Below, piece after piece: positions 29,507-37,837 of a stretch of 64,000 nucleotides of DNA. Made by a program: the position numbers and the translations under genes. The notes below the pieces were generated by a model, which ran no database searches, was not told where the DNA came from, and saw only the letters and a program-made list of their open reading frames with translations. Each line of letters begins with the position of its first letter. Position 1 is the stretch's first letter. The stretch comes from Streptomyces chartreusis NRRL 3882 (GTDB taxonomy: Bacteria; Actinomycetota; Actinomycetes; Streptomycetales; Streptomycetaceae). The stretch covers positions 7,055,001 through 7,119,000 of the forward strand of contig NZ_LT963352.1 of NCBI RefSeq assembly GCF_900236475.1, written 5' to 3'.

Positions 29507-30078
29507 GTCTGCCGGGGGCCGACGAACTCTTCCGTACGACAGGGGGGATGGCGCTTCAGTCGTCCCAGCCCAGGCGTCAGGCCAACGGCGACGCCCGGGT
29601 GCCAGCTCCGGCGGGGGAGGGCGACGCGGTGGCCGCAGCGGCCACGGCCGCGGAGGACGTGCCGCAGTCGGTGCCCGCGCAGGGTGGTGACGGCGAGGGC
29701 GCGGAGCATGTCGCGGCGGACGCGGAGCCGGCCGAGGCCGGGGAGTCCCGCAGCCGCTCCGGCTCCGCCCGCCGGCAGGCGGCGCAGGAAGGTTCTGCCG
29801 CGGGTGCGGCCGGTGCCGCCGCGGCGGCACCACGCAAGCGCGGGCGGGCCGCCGCACGCCGCCCCAGCGGCCGTGAGCGGCACGACGAGAAGATCACGGT
29901 GTACGTGTCGGCCGAGGAGCTCATGGACCTGGAGCACGCCCGTCTCGTGCTCCGCGGCGAGCACGGCTTGGCCGTCGACCGCGGCCGCATCGTCCGCGAG
30001 GCGGTCGCCGTGGTCCTCGCCGACCTGGAGACCCGCGGGGACGCCAGCATCCTCGTACGACGGCTCCGCGGACGGTAG
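29491..30078 (+). CDS. Small protein with ribbon-helix-helix-like C-terminus
   Basis: 195 residues. Residues 1-~125 are low-complexity (Ala/Gln/Glu, then basic RKRGRAAARRPSGRERHD). Residues ~133-180 read as a beta strand and two helices (EKITVYVSAEELMDLEHARL, then VDRGRIVREAVAVVLADLE), the pattern of a RHH DNA-binding fold. GTG 29491 has GGGAGG 10 nt upstream; GTG 29503, overlapping the parA stop as GTGA, is an alternative. Between a ParA ATPase and ScpA it is a good candidate for the ParA partner, by inference only. Confidence 0.75.
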   Translation: MSRRVSLPGADELFRTTGGMALQSSQPRRQANGDARVPAPAGEGDAVAAAATAAEDVPQSVPAQGGDGEGAEHVAADAEPAEAGESRSRSGSARRQAAQEGSAAGAAGAAAAAPRKRGRAAARRPSGRERHDEKITVYVSAEELMDLEHARLVLRGEHGLAVDRGRIVREAVAVVLADLETRGDASILVRRLRGR

Positions 30079-30096
30079 CGGTAGCCTGCGGGGGCC

Positions 30097-31425
30097 ATGA
30101 CCTCGAACGCGTCCCCACCACCCCCCGGCGGCCCGTCCGGCCGTCGGCGCGCGCTGGGGCGGGGACCGGTGGCTCCGCCGGTTGAGCCGCCCGGGCCTTC
30201 CGAAGAGGCTGCCGAGCAGGGCGGGTCTCCTGGGGATGCGGGGCGGACGGCTCCGCAGGTCGAGCAGCCGGCGATCGAGACGGGGGCTGCGCTTCCGGCA
30301 GGGGTGGGCGCAGTTCCCGCGCCTACGGATCCGGCGGTTTTGGTGGCTGAGCCCGTCGGGACGAGACTCCCGCCCGAGTCTGTGCGGGCGGCCGGGCCGG
30401 TGGCGACGGCCGAGTCCGAGGTGCGGCCTGCGGGTGGGGCCGGTTCGGCCGGCCCCGGGTCGTTGCCCGCGGACGCGACCGGGCCGGTGGGCGTGGCCGA
30501 CTCCGGCAGGCCTCCTGTCGAGGAGGCGTCCGCGGCTTCCCCGGCCGGCTCTCCGGATCCTTCGGGGCCTGCCCCTGAGGCCCGGCCCGCTGCCGGTGAC
30601 GCCGAGGCGGCCGGCGACGGGGTCTTCAAGGTCCGGCTCGCCAACTTCGAAGGGCCCTTCGACCTGCTGCTCCAGCTGATCTCCCGGCACAAGCTGGACG
30701 TCACCGAGGTCGCGCTGTCGAAGGTGACCGATGAGTTCATGGCGTACATCCGGGCGATGGGGCCGGACTGGGATCTGGACGAGACGACCGAGTTCCTCGT
30801 CGTCGCGGCAACGCTGCTCGATCTGAAGGCGGCGCGGCTGCTGCCCGCCGCCGAGGTGGAGGACGAGGCCGACCTCGCCCTGCTCGAAGCCCGGGACCTG
30901 CTGTTCGCCCGGCTGCTCCAGTACCGCGCGTACAAGCAGATCGCCGACATCTTCAGCGGGCGGCTCGATGACGAGGCCCGGCGCTATCCGCGTACCGTCG
31001 GGCTCGAACCCCACCACGCCGAGCTGCTGCCCGAGGTGGTCATCAGCATCGGCGCGGAGGGGTTCGCGAGGCTCGCCGTGAAGGCGATGCAGCCCAGACC
31101 CAAGCCGCAGGTGTACGTCGACCACATCCACGCCCCGCTGGTCAGTGTGCAGGAGCAGGCCGGGATCGTCGTCGCACGGCTCAGGGAGCTCGGCGAGGCC
31201 AGCTTCCGGGAGCTCGTCGCGGACACCGACGACACACTGACCGTCGTGGCCCGGTTCCTCGCGCTGCTGGAGCTGTACCGCGAGAAGGCCGTCGCGCTGG
31301 AGCAGGAGGCCGCGCTCGGTGAGCTGCTCGTGCGGTGGACCGGCGGGCACGGGGACGGGACACCGACCGTCACCGACGAGTTCGACCGGCCGCCCGAGCC
31401 GCCGAAGGAGGAGAAGAAGGCGTGA
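30097..31425 (+). CDS. scpA: Segregation and condensation protein A
   Basis: 442 residues; kleisin that bridges the SMC heads in the condensin complex. The ScpA domain begins near residue 174 (FKVRLANFEGPFDLLLQLI) and continues through ATLLDLKAARLLP to the C-terminal winged-helix part. Residues 1-~170 are a Pro/Ala/Gly-rich disordered extension absent from most bacterial ScpA proteins, with a repeat-like segment near 30304. ATG at 30097. The stop overlaps the scpB GTG. Confidence 0.94.
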   Translation: MTSNASPPPPGGPSGRRRALGRGPVAPPVEPPGPSEEAAEQGGSPGDAGRTAPQVEQPAIETGAALPAGVGAVPAPTDPAVLVAEPVGTRLPPESVRAAGPVATAESEVRPAGGAGSAGPGSLPADATGPVGVADSGRPPVEEASAASPAGSPDPSGPAPEARPAAGDAEAAGDGVFKVRLANFEGPFDLLLQLISRHKLDVTEVALSKVTDEFMAYIRAMGPDWDLDETTEFLVVAATLLDLKAARLLPAAEVEDEADLALLEARDLLFARLLQYRAYKQIADIFSGRLDDEARRYPRTVGLEPHHAELLPEVVISIGAEGFARLAVKAMQPRPKPQVYVDHIHAPLVSVQEQAGIVVARLRELGEASFRELVADTDDTLTVVARFLALLELYREKAVALEQEAALGELLVRWTGGHGDGTPTVTDEFDRPPEPPKEEKKA

Positions 31426-32108
31426 GCCCCGAAGCCACCGAGGTCCCGGCCGGGCTGCGTGCCGTCGCCGACCTCGCTCTCAAGCCCGCTCTGGAGGCCG
31501 TCCTGATGGTCGTGGACGAGCCGGCGACCGAGGAGCACCTCGCGAAGATGCTGGAGCGGCCGAAGCGCCAGATCGCGGACGCGCTGCGCGAGCTGGCCGA
31601 CGAGTACACCGTCCAGGGCCGCGGTTTCGAACTGCGGTTCGTGGCGGGCGGCTGGCGGTTCTACACCCGCGCCGCGTACGCGCCCGCCGTCGAGCGCTTC
31701 GTGCTGGACGGCCAGCAGGCCCGCCTCACCCAGGCCGCCCTGGAGACCCTGGCCGTCGTCGCCTACCGGCAGCCGGTCAGCCGCAGCCGGGTCTCCGCCG
31801 TACGCGGAGTCAACTGCGACGGCGTCATGCGCACCCTTCTCCAGCGCGGTCTGATCGAGGAGGCGGGCACGGAACCCGAAACAGGTGCGATCCTGTACAC
31901 GACGACGAACTACTTTCTGGAGCGGATGGGCCTGCGCGGCCTGGACGAGCTCCCGGAACTCGCGCCCTTCCTCCCGGAGGCGGAGGCGATCGAGGCCGAG
32001 ACCCAGGAAGGCGTACCGTCGTTCGACCCGGACGCGCCTGATGACGACGTGCCGGGCCGCCCGGTCACCCCGGGTACCGACGACGAAGACGACCAGACGG
32101 AACTTTGA
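31422..32108 (+). CDS. scpB: Segregation and condensation protein B
   Basis: 228 residues; dimeric winged-helix partner of ScpA. Family blocks: LKPALEAVLMVVDEPATEEHLA, FELRFVAGGWRFYTR, LTQAALETLAVVAYRQPVSR and TLLQRGLIEE followed by LYTTTNYFLERMGL. An acidic tail of ~45 residues ends the protein. GTG start 31422 overlaps the scpA stop (GTGA), and its stop shares one base with the next ATG (TGATG). Confidence 0.94.
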   Translation: MSPEATEVPAGLRAVADLALKPALEAVLMVVDEPATEEHLAKMLERPKRQIADALRELADEYTVQGRGFELRFVAGGWRFYTRAAYAPAVERFVLDGQQARLTQAALETLAVVAYRQPVSRSRVSAVRGVNCDGVMRTLLQRGLIEEAGTEPETGAILYTTTNYFLERMGLRGLDELPELAPFLPEAEAIEAETQEGVPSFDPDAPDDDVPGRPVTPGTDDEDDQTEL

Positions 32109-33169
32109 TGCGAAGCAGCGGCAGCGGCAAGAGCGGCGGACGCGGTAACCACCGCGGCGCCGGCAACAACAGGGACCAGAAGCAGGGGCAGGGCCGCCCC
32201 CGCAAGCCCCGCCCCGAGGAGCGCCGCTACGACGTGGGCCCCGGGGCGACGAAGGACGGACCCAAGTCCGGGCGCGGCGGTGCGGCGCGCGGCGGCGCCA
32301 AGGGCGGGCCCAAGCAGCCCCAGCAGCGGGGGCGTACGGCCCCCGCGCGCCCCCGCGAGTACGAGGCGCAGATCGAGGAGCGCAACCGCGACCGGTACGC
32401 CGGGAAGAAGGACGTCAAGCTGCCCAAGACCTTCCCGGGCGCCGAGCAGGAGGGCGAGCGGATCCAGAAGGTCCTCGCCCGCGCGGGCTTCGGCTCCCGG
32501 CGCGCCTGCGAGGAGCTGATCGAGGAGGCCCGGGTCGAGGTCAACGGCGAGATCGTGCTGGAGCAGGGGCGGCGGGTCGACCCGGAGAAGGACGAGATCA
32601 AGGTCGACGGCCTGACCGTCGCCACCCAGGCCTACCAGTTCTTCGCGCTGAACAAGCCCGCCGGGGTCGTCTCCACCATGGAGGACCCGGAGGGCCGGCA
32701 GTGCCTAGGTGACTACGTCACCAACCGCGAGACCCGGCTCTTCCACGTCGGGAGGCTCGACACCGAGACCGAGGGTGTCATCCTGCTCACCAACCACGGC
32801 GAGCTGGCCCACCGGCTGACCCACCCCAAGTACGGCGTGAAGAAGACCTACCTCGCGCACATCGTGGGCCCGATCCCGCGCGACCTGGGCAAGCAGCTCA
32901 AGGACGGCATCCAGCTGGAGGACGGCTACGCGCGCGCGGACCACTTCCGGGTCGTCCAGCAGACGGGCAAGAACTACCTCGTCGAGGTCACCCTCCACGA
33001 GGGCCGCAAGCACATCGTGCGCCGGATGCTCGCGGAGGCCGGTTTCCCGGTCGACAAGCTGGTCCGCACCGCCTTCGGCCCGATCACCCTCGGCGACCAG
33101 AAGTCCGGCTGGCTGCGGCGGCTGTCCAACACGGAGGTCGGCATGCTGATGCAGGAAGTCGATCTCTAG
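32108..33169 (+). CDS. RsuA/RluB-family pseudouridine synthase
   Basis: 353 residues. The first ~115 are a basic, glycine-rich disordered extension (SGSGKSGGRGNHRGAGNNRD). An S4 domain (RIQKVLARAGFGSRRACEEL) follows, then the catalytic domain with Asp in GRLDTETEGVILLTN (~216-222) and the HEGRKHIVRRML motif. Homologues modify 23S (RluB) or 16S (RsuA) rRNA; scpB linkage favours RluB. Overlaps scpB by one base. Confidence 0.92.
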   Translation: MRSSGSGKSGGRGNHRGAGNNRDQKQGQGRPRKPRPEERRYDVGPGATKDGPKSGRGGAARGGAKGGPKQPQQRGRTAPARPREYEAQIEERNRDRYAGKKDVKLPKTFPGAEQEGERIQKVLARAGFGSRRACEELIEEARVEVNGEIVLEQGRRVDPEKDEIKVDGLTVATQAYQFFALNKPAGVVSTMEDPEGRQCLGDYVTNRETRLFHVGRLDTETEGVILLTNHGELAHRLTHPKYGVKKTYLAHIVGPIPRDLGKQLKDGIQLEDGYARADHFRVVQQTGKNYLVEVTLHEGRKHIVRRMLAEAGFPVDKLVRTAFGPITLGDQKSGWLRRLSNTEVGMLMQEVDL

Positions 33170-33206
33170 GCTGACCCGGACACCCTGAGTGCCGTGAGTT
33201 CCCCGT

Positions 33207-33234
33207 GTCCTTCCGGGCGCGGGGACGGAAGGAC
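33207..33234 (+). promoter_or_regulatory. Hairpin enclosing the ribosome-binding site of the ARH gene
   Basis: GTCCTTCC (33207-33214) is the exact complement of GGAAGGAC (33227-33234), which is the Shine-Dalgarno sequence of the ATG at 33242. It may limit translation until opened, or serve as a terminator for the preceding operon. Confidence 0.5.
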
Positions 33235-33241
33235 TTCTGAC

Positions 33242-34261
33242 ATGACCACGCTCGTCTACAAGCAAGCTGCCACGGGAGCGCTCACCGGCCTCGCCCTGGG
33301 GGACGCGCTCGGGTATCCCACCGAGTTCAGCGACGTCCCGCGGATCGAAGCCAGGTTCGGTCCGTGGCGGCGGCTGGACCTGCCGACGCCGGCGCTCGTC
33401 ACCGACGACACGCAGATGACGCTGGCGCTCGGACGGGGCATCCGGACGGCGATGGACCGGGGCGTACTGGAGCCCGAGGGGACGGCCGACGCCGTGCGGC
33501 GCGAGTTCATCGCCTGGAACCGCTCTCCGGAGAACAACCGCGCTCCCGGCAACACGTGCCTGCGGGCCTGCGCCCTGCTGGAGCACGCGGACCGCCCCTG
33601 GCAGGACGCCAGTCAGATCCACTCCAAGGGCTGCGGCGCCAACATGCGCGTCGCGCCCCTGGGGCTGGCCCCCGGCCTGAGTGACGAACAGCGCGCGGGC
33701 GCCGCCCAGTTGCAGTCCGCCCTCACCCACGGGCACCCCACCGCGCTCGCCGCGTCCGACCTCACCGCGCACGCCGTACGGCTGCTCGCGCAGGGCGCCG
33801 AGCCGGCCGGGCTGATCGGTCTGCTCCGCTCGTACGCGCTGGAGAACCGCAGCCTCTACCACGAGCGCTGGCTCGGCGACCTGTGGCGCCGGGCCCAGGA
33901 CCCGAGCCCCGAGCAGTTCATCGCGCGCGGCTGGGACGAGTGCCTGGCGATCCTCGACCGGCTCCAGCACGCCGTGGGCACCGTCTCGCCCGAGGCCGAC
34001 CCGTGCCTGGCCACCGGTGAGGGCTGGATCGCCGAGGAGGCCCTGGCGACCGGGCTGCTGTGCTTCCTGCTCTTCACCGACGAGCCGCTCACGGCCCTGC
34101 GCCGCGCCGCCTGCACCTCAGGTGACTCGGACTCCATCGCCTGCCTGGCCGGCGCCTTCGCCGGCGCGTACCTGGGCGCGGACGCCTGGCCGGGCGAGTG
34201 GGCCGACCGCATCGAGTACCGGAGCGACCTGCTGACCCTCGGGGCGCTCTGGGACGCCTGA
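33242..34261 (+). CDS. ADP-ribosylglycohydrolase family protein
   Basis: 339 residues, all-alpha ARH fold. Metal-binding motifs are intact: GLALGDALGYPTEF, TDDTQM (near 60) and the C-terminal SGDSDSIACLAGAFAGAYLG with the D-x-D-S pair. Family members remove ADP-ribose from proteins (DraG, ARH3) or nucleic-acid ends. ATG 33242. Its stop abuts, with no gap, the stop of a convergent nucleotidyltransferase gene. Confidence 0.92.
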   Translation: MTTLVYKQAATGALTGLALGDALGYPTEFSDVPRIEARFGPWRRLDLPTPALVTDDTQMTLALGRGIRTAMDRGVLEPEGTADAVRREFIAWNRSPENNRAPGNTCLRACALLEHADRPWQDASQIHSKGCGANMRVAPLGLAPGLSDEQRAGAAQLQSALTHGHPTALAASDLTAHAVRLLAQGAEPAGLIGLLRSYALENRSLYHERWLGDLWRRAQDPSPEQFIARGWDECLAILDRLQHAVGTVSPEADPCLATGEGWIAEEALATGLLCFLLFTDEPLTALRRAACTSGDSDSIACLAGAFAGAYLGADAWPGEWADRIEYRSDLLTLGALWDA

Positions 34262-34954
34262 TCAGGCACTCGGTCCGAGGGCCGAGGCGCGGCGGGCGCG
34301 GGTGAGGAAGTCCTCCACGCGCCGCCGGTCCGGTGCGGCCGGGAGCGGGCTGCGGTGGGCGGCTTCCTCGGCCTCCCGCTCCAGGCGGGTCATCCACGTC
34401 TCGACCGCGGACCAGGGCACCTCGCCGCGCTTCACCGCGAGCAGGGACTCCCGCCGGTCGCCGACGTCGATCGTGAGCGTGCCCGTGTCCAGCAGGTCGC
34501 GGGCGCTGATCAGCAGGCGCAGCAGGTGCATGGCGTGCTTCCAGCGGGGGGTGCCGTGGTTGCGGACGTGGGCTTCCAGTTTGCTGCGCTGGCCGTGCGC
34601 GTAGCGGGTGAACGTGGCGTGGACCTGCCTGGACAGGAACGCCCCCCGCAGGGCGAGCAGCTCGCGGCCGGTGTCGTCGGCGTACTCCACGAGCGGGGAG
34701 TGCAGGCACTCCAGGATGTTGGGGTTGGCGCGCATGGCCAGCTCGCAGAAGCGCTCCAGCTCCCAGCTGAACTGCTCCTCGGCCGGGCCCTCGACATGTG
34801 TCGGCGGCTTGTCGAAGCGCCAGAACAGAGGCGTGGGAGCCAGGAACACGCCACGGCGGTCGGTGTCGCTGCCGTCCGTCGCCAGCCCGAAGGCGCGCGA
34901 ACCCATCACACAGGCGTAGATCGTGTGGTCGCGTACCAGCGTCTCGGGCTGCAT
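34262..34954 (-). CDS. RlaP-like predicted nucleotidyltransferase
   Basis: 230 residues. The start has the polymerase-beta-fold signature CVMGSRAFGLATDGSDTDRRGVF, with G-S and the D-x-D metal pair, as in the COG3541/RlaP family. The helical C-terminal half (HGQRSKLEAHVRNHGTPRWKH, LISARDLLDTGTL) also matches. RlaP proteins have been linked to RNA repair on comparative grounds; activity here is unproven. Convergent and directly abutting the ARH gene. Confidence 0.82.
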   Translation of the reverse strand: MQPETLVRDHTIYACVMGSRAFGLATDGSDTDRRGVFLAPTPLFWRFDKPPTHVEGPAEEQFSWELERFCELAMRANPNILECLHSPLVEYADDTGRELLALRGAFLSRQVHATFTRYAHGQRSKLEAHVRNHGTPRWKHAMHLLRLLISARDLLDTGTLTIDVGDRRESLLAVKRGEVPWSAVETWMTRLEREAEEAAHRSPLPAAPDRRRVEDFLTRARRASALGPSA

Positions 34955-34976
34955 GCCCGGGAGCGTACGCGGCCCC

Positions 34977-35417
34977 TCACGTCAGGCGAACCGAGTTTCC
35001 CTCCACGGTGATCTGCTCGGCGGGCAGCGGACGCGTCGCCGGTCCGTGGGCCACCGAGCCGTCGGCGACGTGGTACTTGCTGCCGTGACACGGGCAGTTG
35101 ATGGTGCCGTCGGAGACGGACGCCACCGTGCAGCCCTGGTGGGTGCAGATCGCCGAGAAGGCTTTGAACCGGCCCTGCTCCGGCTGCGTCACCACGACCT
35201 GCTGCCCCTTGAAGATCTTGCCGCCGCCGACCGGGATCTGGTCGGTGGTGGTCAGCTCCTCACCGGCCGGGGCGCTGGTCGCCTCCTGCCCGGTCGGTGA
35301 GCTCGTCGACGCGGGGCCGTTGTCGTCACCGCCCCCGCCGCAGGCCGCGACGAGCGCCACCGCGCCCGTCGCGCCCGTCGCCAGGAGAACCGTGCGGCGC
35401 GTGGTCTCGTAGGTCAT
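34977..35417 (-). CDS. Rieske [2Fe-2S] lipoprotein
   Basis: 146 residues. Twin-arginine signal TTRRTVLLA with a lipobox ending ALVAAC (Cys26), so exported folded by Tat and lipidated. The Rieske ligands are Cys91-Thr-His93 and Cys108-Pro-Cys-His111, with Cys96/Cys110 as the stabilising disulfide. Length matches stand-alone Rieske domains; it is not the bc1 QcrA protein, which has transmembrane helices. Electron partner unknown. ATG 35417. Confidence 0.93.
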   Translation of the reverse strand: MTYETTRRTVLLATGATGAVALVAACGGGGDDNGPASTSSPTGQEATSAPAGEELTTTDQIPVGGGKIFKGQQVVVTQPEQGRFKAFSAICTHQGCTVASVSDGTINCPCHGSKYHVADGSVAHGPATRPLPAEQITVEGNSVRLT

Positions 35418-35594
35418 ATGTCACTCCGAAGGTGCTGAAGAGGGGTAAATCGGAATTCTCTGCATCTTGGCATCGAAAATACCCAAGGAGCGGTAATCCC
35501 GGTGTCTCATCGGATGGGCGCCGCACACCCCGGAAGGGCGGGCTGACTAGGCTTGACACGGAGAGCGACACGCACGTCAGCAAGGAGCATCGCC

Positions 35595-35957
35595 GTGGCG
35601 GTACGAGCGGTCCGGGGCGCCGTCCAACTCGAACGGGACGAAGCCGGGCACATGGACGAGCAGGTCGGAGCCCTGCTCACGGCCATCCTGGAGCGCAACG
35701 GCCTCACCGCCGAGGACCTGATCAGCATCTGGTTCACGGCCACGCCCGACCTGCACAGCGATTTCCCGGCGGCCGCCGCCCGCAAGCTCGGCATCGTCGA
35801 CGTCCCGCTGATCTGCGCCCAGGAACTGGACATCGAGGGCGCCATGCCGCGCGTCGTCCGGGTCCTCGCGCACATCGAGTCGGACCGGCCCCGCGCCGAC
35901 ATCGCCCACGTCTATCTCGGCGCCGCGGCCGCCCTGCGCAAGGACATCGCCCAGTGA
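35595..35957 (+). CDS. aroH: Chorismate mutase, AroH type
   Basis: 120 residues; converts chorismate to prephenate. Monofunctional AroH class: MAVRAVRGAVQLERDE, LTAEDLISIWFTATPDLHSDFPA, VPLICAQELDIEGAMPRVVRVL and IAHVYLGAAAALRKDI. GTG 35595 has AAGGAG 7 nt upstream. The stop overlaps the tyrA GTG (GTGA), coupling the two consecutive steps of tyrosine/phenylalanine synthesis. Confidence 0.94.
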   Translation: MAVRAVRGAVQLERDEAGHMDEQVGALLTAILERNGLTAEDLISIWFTATPDLHSDFPAAAARKLGIVDVPLICAQELDIEGAMPRVVRVLAHIESDRPRADIAHVYLGAAAALRKDIAQ

Positions 35958-37039
35958 GAACCGCACTCGTCATCGGTACCGGGCTCATCGGTACGTCCGC
36001 CGCCCTCGCCCTGTCCCAGCGGGGTGTCACCGTGCACCTCGCCGACCCGGACCCGGAGCAGGCCCGTACGGCGGCCGCGCTCGGCGCCGGCACGGACGAG
36101 GCGCCGGACGGGCCCGTCGACCTGGCGATCGTCGCCGCCCCGCCCGCGCACGTGGCCGATGTGCTCGCCGACGCCATGCGCCGCGGTGCGGCACGCGGCT
36201 ACCTCGACGTCGCCAGCGTCAAGGGCGGGCCACGCCGCGAACTGGAGGCACGGGGCCTCGACCTGACGGCCTACCTGGGCACGCACCCCATGTCGGGCCG
36301 GGAGAAGTCCGGCCCGCTGGCCGCCACCGGCGACCTCTTCGAGGGCCGCCCCTGGGTGCTCACCCCGACCCGGGACACCGACACCGAGGTGCTGAACCTC
36401 GCGCTGGAACTGGTCTCGCACTGCCGTGCCGTGCCGGTGGTGATGGACGCCGACGCCCACGACCGTGCCGTCGCCCTGGTCTCCCACATGCCGCACCTGG
36501 TCTCCAGCCTGGTCGCCGCGCGCCTGGAGCACGCCGAGGAGGCCGCCGTACGGCTGTGCGGGCAGGGCATCCGGGACGTGACGCGGATCGCCGCCTCCGA
36601 CCCCCGGATGTGGATCGACATCCTCTCCGCGAACCCCGGGCCGGTCGCCGACCTGCTCACGGACGTCGCCGCCGACCTGGAGGAGACCGTGCGGGCCCTG
36701 CGCGCCCTGCAGTCCTCCGACGAGGACAAGCGCCGTGACGGCACCACCGGCATCGAGGACGTCCTGCGCCGCGGCAACGCCGGGCAGGTCCGCGTTCCCG
36801 GAAAGCACGGGTCCGCTCCGCGGGTCTACGAGACCGTGGCCGTGCTCATCGACGACCAGCCGGGGCAGCTGGCCCGGATCTTCGCGGACGCGGGCAGGGC
36901 CGGCGTCAACATCGAGGACGTGCGCATCGAGCACGCGACCGGGCAGCAGGCAGGTCTGGTGCAGCTGATGGTGGAGCCGAAGGCGGCGCCCGTGCTGAGC
37001 GCCGCGCTGCGGGAGCGGGGCTGGGCGATCCGGCAGTAG
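35954..37039 (+). CDS. tyrA: Prephenate dehydrogenase with ACT domain
   Basis: 361 residues. Rossmann NAD motif VIGTGLIGTSAAL (6-18); catalytic-region blocks YLGTHPMSGREKSGP (with the catalytic His) and HDRAVALVSHMPHLVSS. The C-terminal ~65 residues form an ACT domain (VAVLIDDQPGQLARIFADAG), the usual site of feedback control by tyrosine or phenylalanine. The product of aroH feeds it directly. Confidence 0.94.
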   Translation: MRTALVIGTGLIGTSAALALSQRGVTVHLADPDPEQARTAAALGAGTDEAPDGPVDLAIVAAPPAHVADVLADAMRRGAARGYLDVASVKGGPRRELEARGLDLTAYLGTHPMSGREKSGPLAATGDLFEGRPWVLTPTRDTDTEVLNLALELVSHCRAVPVVMDADAHDRAVALVSHMPHLVSSLVAARLEHAEEAAVRLCGQGIRDVTRIAASDPRMWIDILSANPGPVADLLTDVAADLEETVRALRALQSSDEDKRRDGTTGIEDVLRRGNAGQVRVPGKHGSAPRVYETVAVLIDDQPGQLARIFADAGRAGVNIEDVRIEHATGQQAGLVQLMVEPKAAPVLSAALRERGWAIRQ

Positions 37040-37156
37040 TGCATGCTGGACGCGGCTGACCGACGCGCGGCCGGACGAGTGACCCGCACCCAGTAACCTT
37101 GTGCGGGGCAGTCGCGCCCTCACCCCCGCCAGCCCGGTTCAGGAAGGTCTCCCACA

Positions 37157-37837
37157 GTGGAAAGCGCCACGCCAGTGATTGTCGCCATCGACGGCCCCGC
37201 CGGCACGGGCAAGTCGAGCACGTCGAAGGCCGTGGCGGCACAGCTCGGCCTGAGCTACCTGGACACCGGCGCCCAGTACCGGGCGATCACCTGGTGGATG
37301 GTCAACAACGGCATCGACATCGACGACCCCGCCGCGATCGCCGCCGCGGCGGGCAAGCCCGAGATCGTCTCCGGCACCGACCCGGCGGGCCCGACCATCA
37401 CGGTCGACGGCGTGGACGTGTCCGGCCCGATCCGTACCCAGGAGGTCTCCTCCAAGGTCAGCGCGGTCAGCGCGGTGCCCGAGGTGCGCGCCCGGATCAC
37501 CGAGCTCCAGCGCTCCATCGCCGCCTCCGCGGCGAACGGCGTCGTGGTCGAGGGCCGGGACATCGGCACGACCGTGCTGCCGGACGCCGACCTCAAGATC
37601 TTCCTCACCGCCTCCCCCGAGGCGCGTGCCGCCCGGCGCAGCGGTGAGCTGAAGGGCGCCGACGTGCACTCCACCCGCGAGGCCCTGATCAAGCGGGACG
37701 CGGCCGACTCCAGCCGCAAGACCTCGCCGCTCGCCAAGGCGGACGACGCGGTCGAGGTGGACACCACCGAGCTCACGCTGGCCCAGGTCATCGAGTGCGT
37801 CGTCACCCTCGTCGAGGAGAAGCGGGCCGGGAAGTGA
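37157..37837 (+). CDS. cmk: Cytidylate kinase
   Basis: 226 residues; phosphorylates CMP/dCMP. P-loop DGPAGTGKSS (12-21), YLDTGAQYRAITW, VVEGRDIGTTVLPDADLKIF and RAARRSGEL are the CMP-kinase family blocks. GTG 37157 follows AGGAAGG. The cmk-plsC-der cluster is conserved in actinobacteria. The stop overlaps the plsC start (GTGA). Confidence 0.95.
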   Translation: MESATPVIVAIDGPAGTGKSSTSKAVAAQLGLSYLDTGAQYRAITWWMVNNGIDIDDPAAIAAAAGKPEIVSGTDPAGPTITVDGVDVSGPIRTQEVSSKVSAVSAVPEVRARITELQRSIAASAANGVVVEGRDIGTTVLPDADLKIFLTASPEARAARRSGELKGADVHSTREALIKRDAADSSRKTSPLAKADDAVEVDTTELTLAQVIECVVTLVEEKRAGK

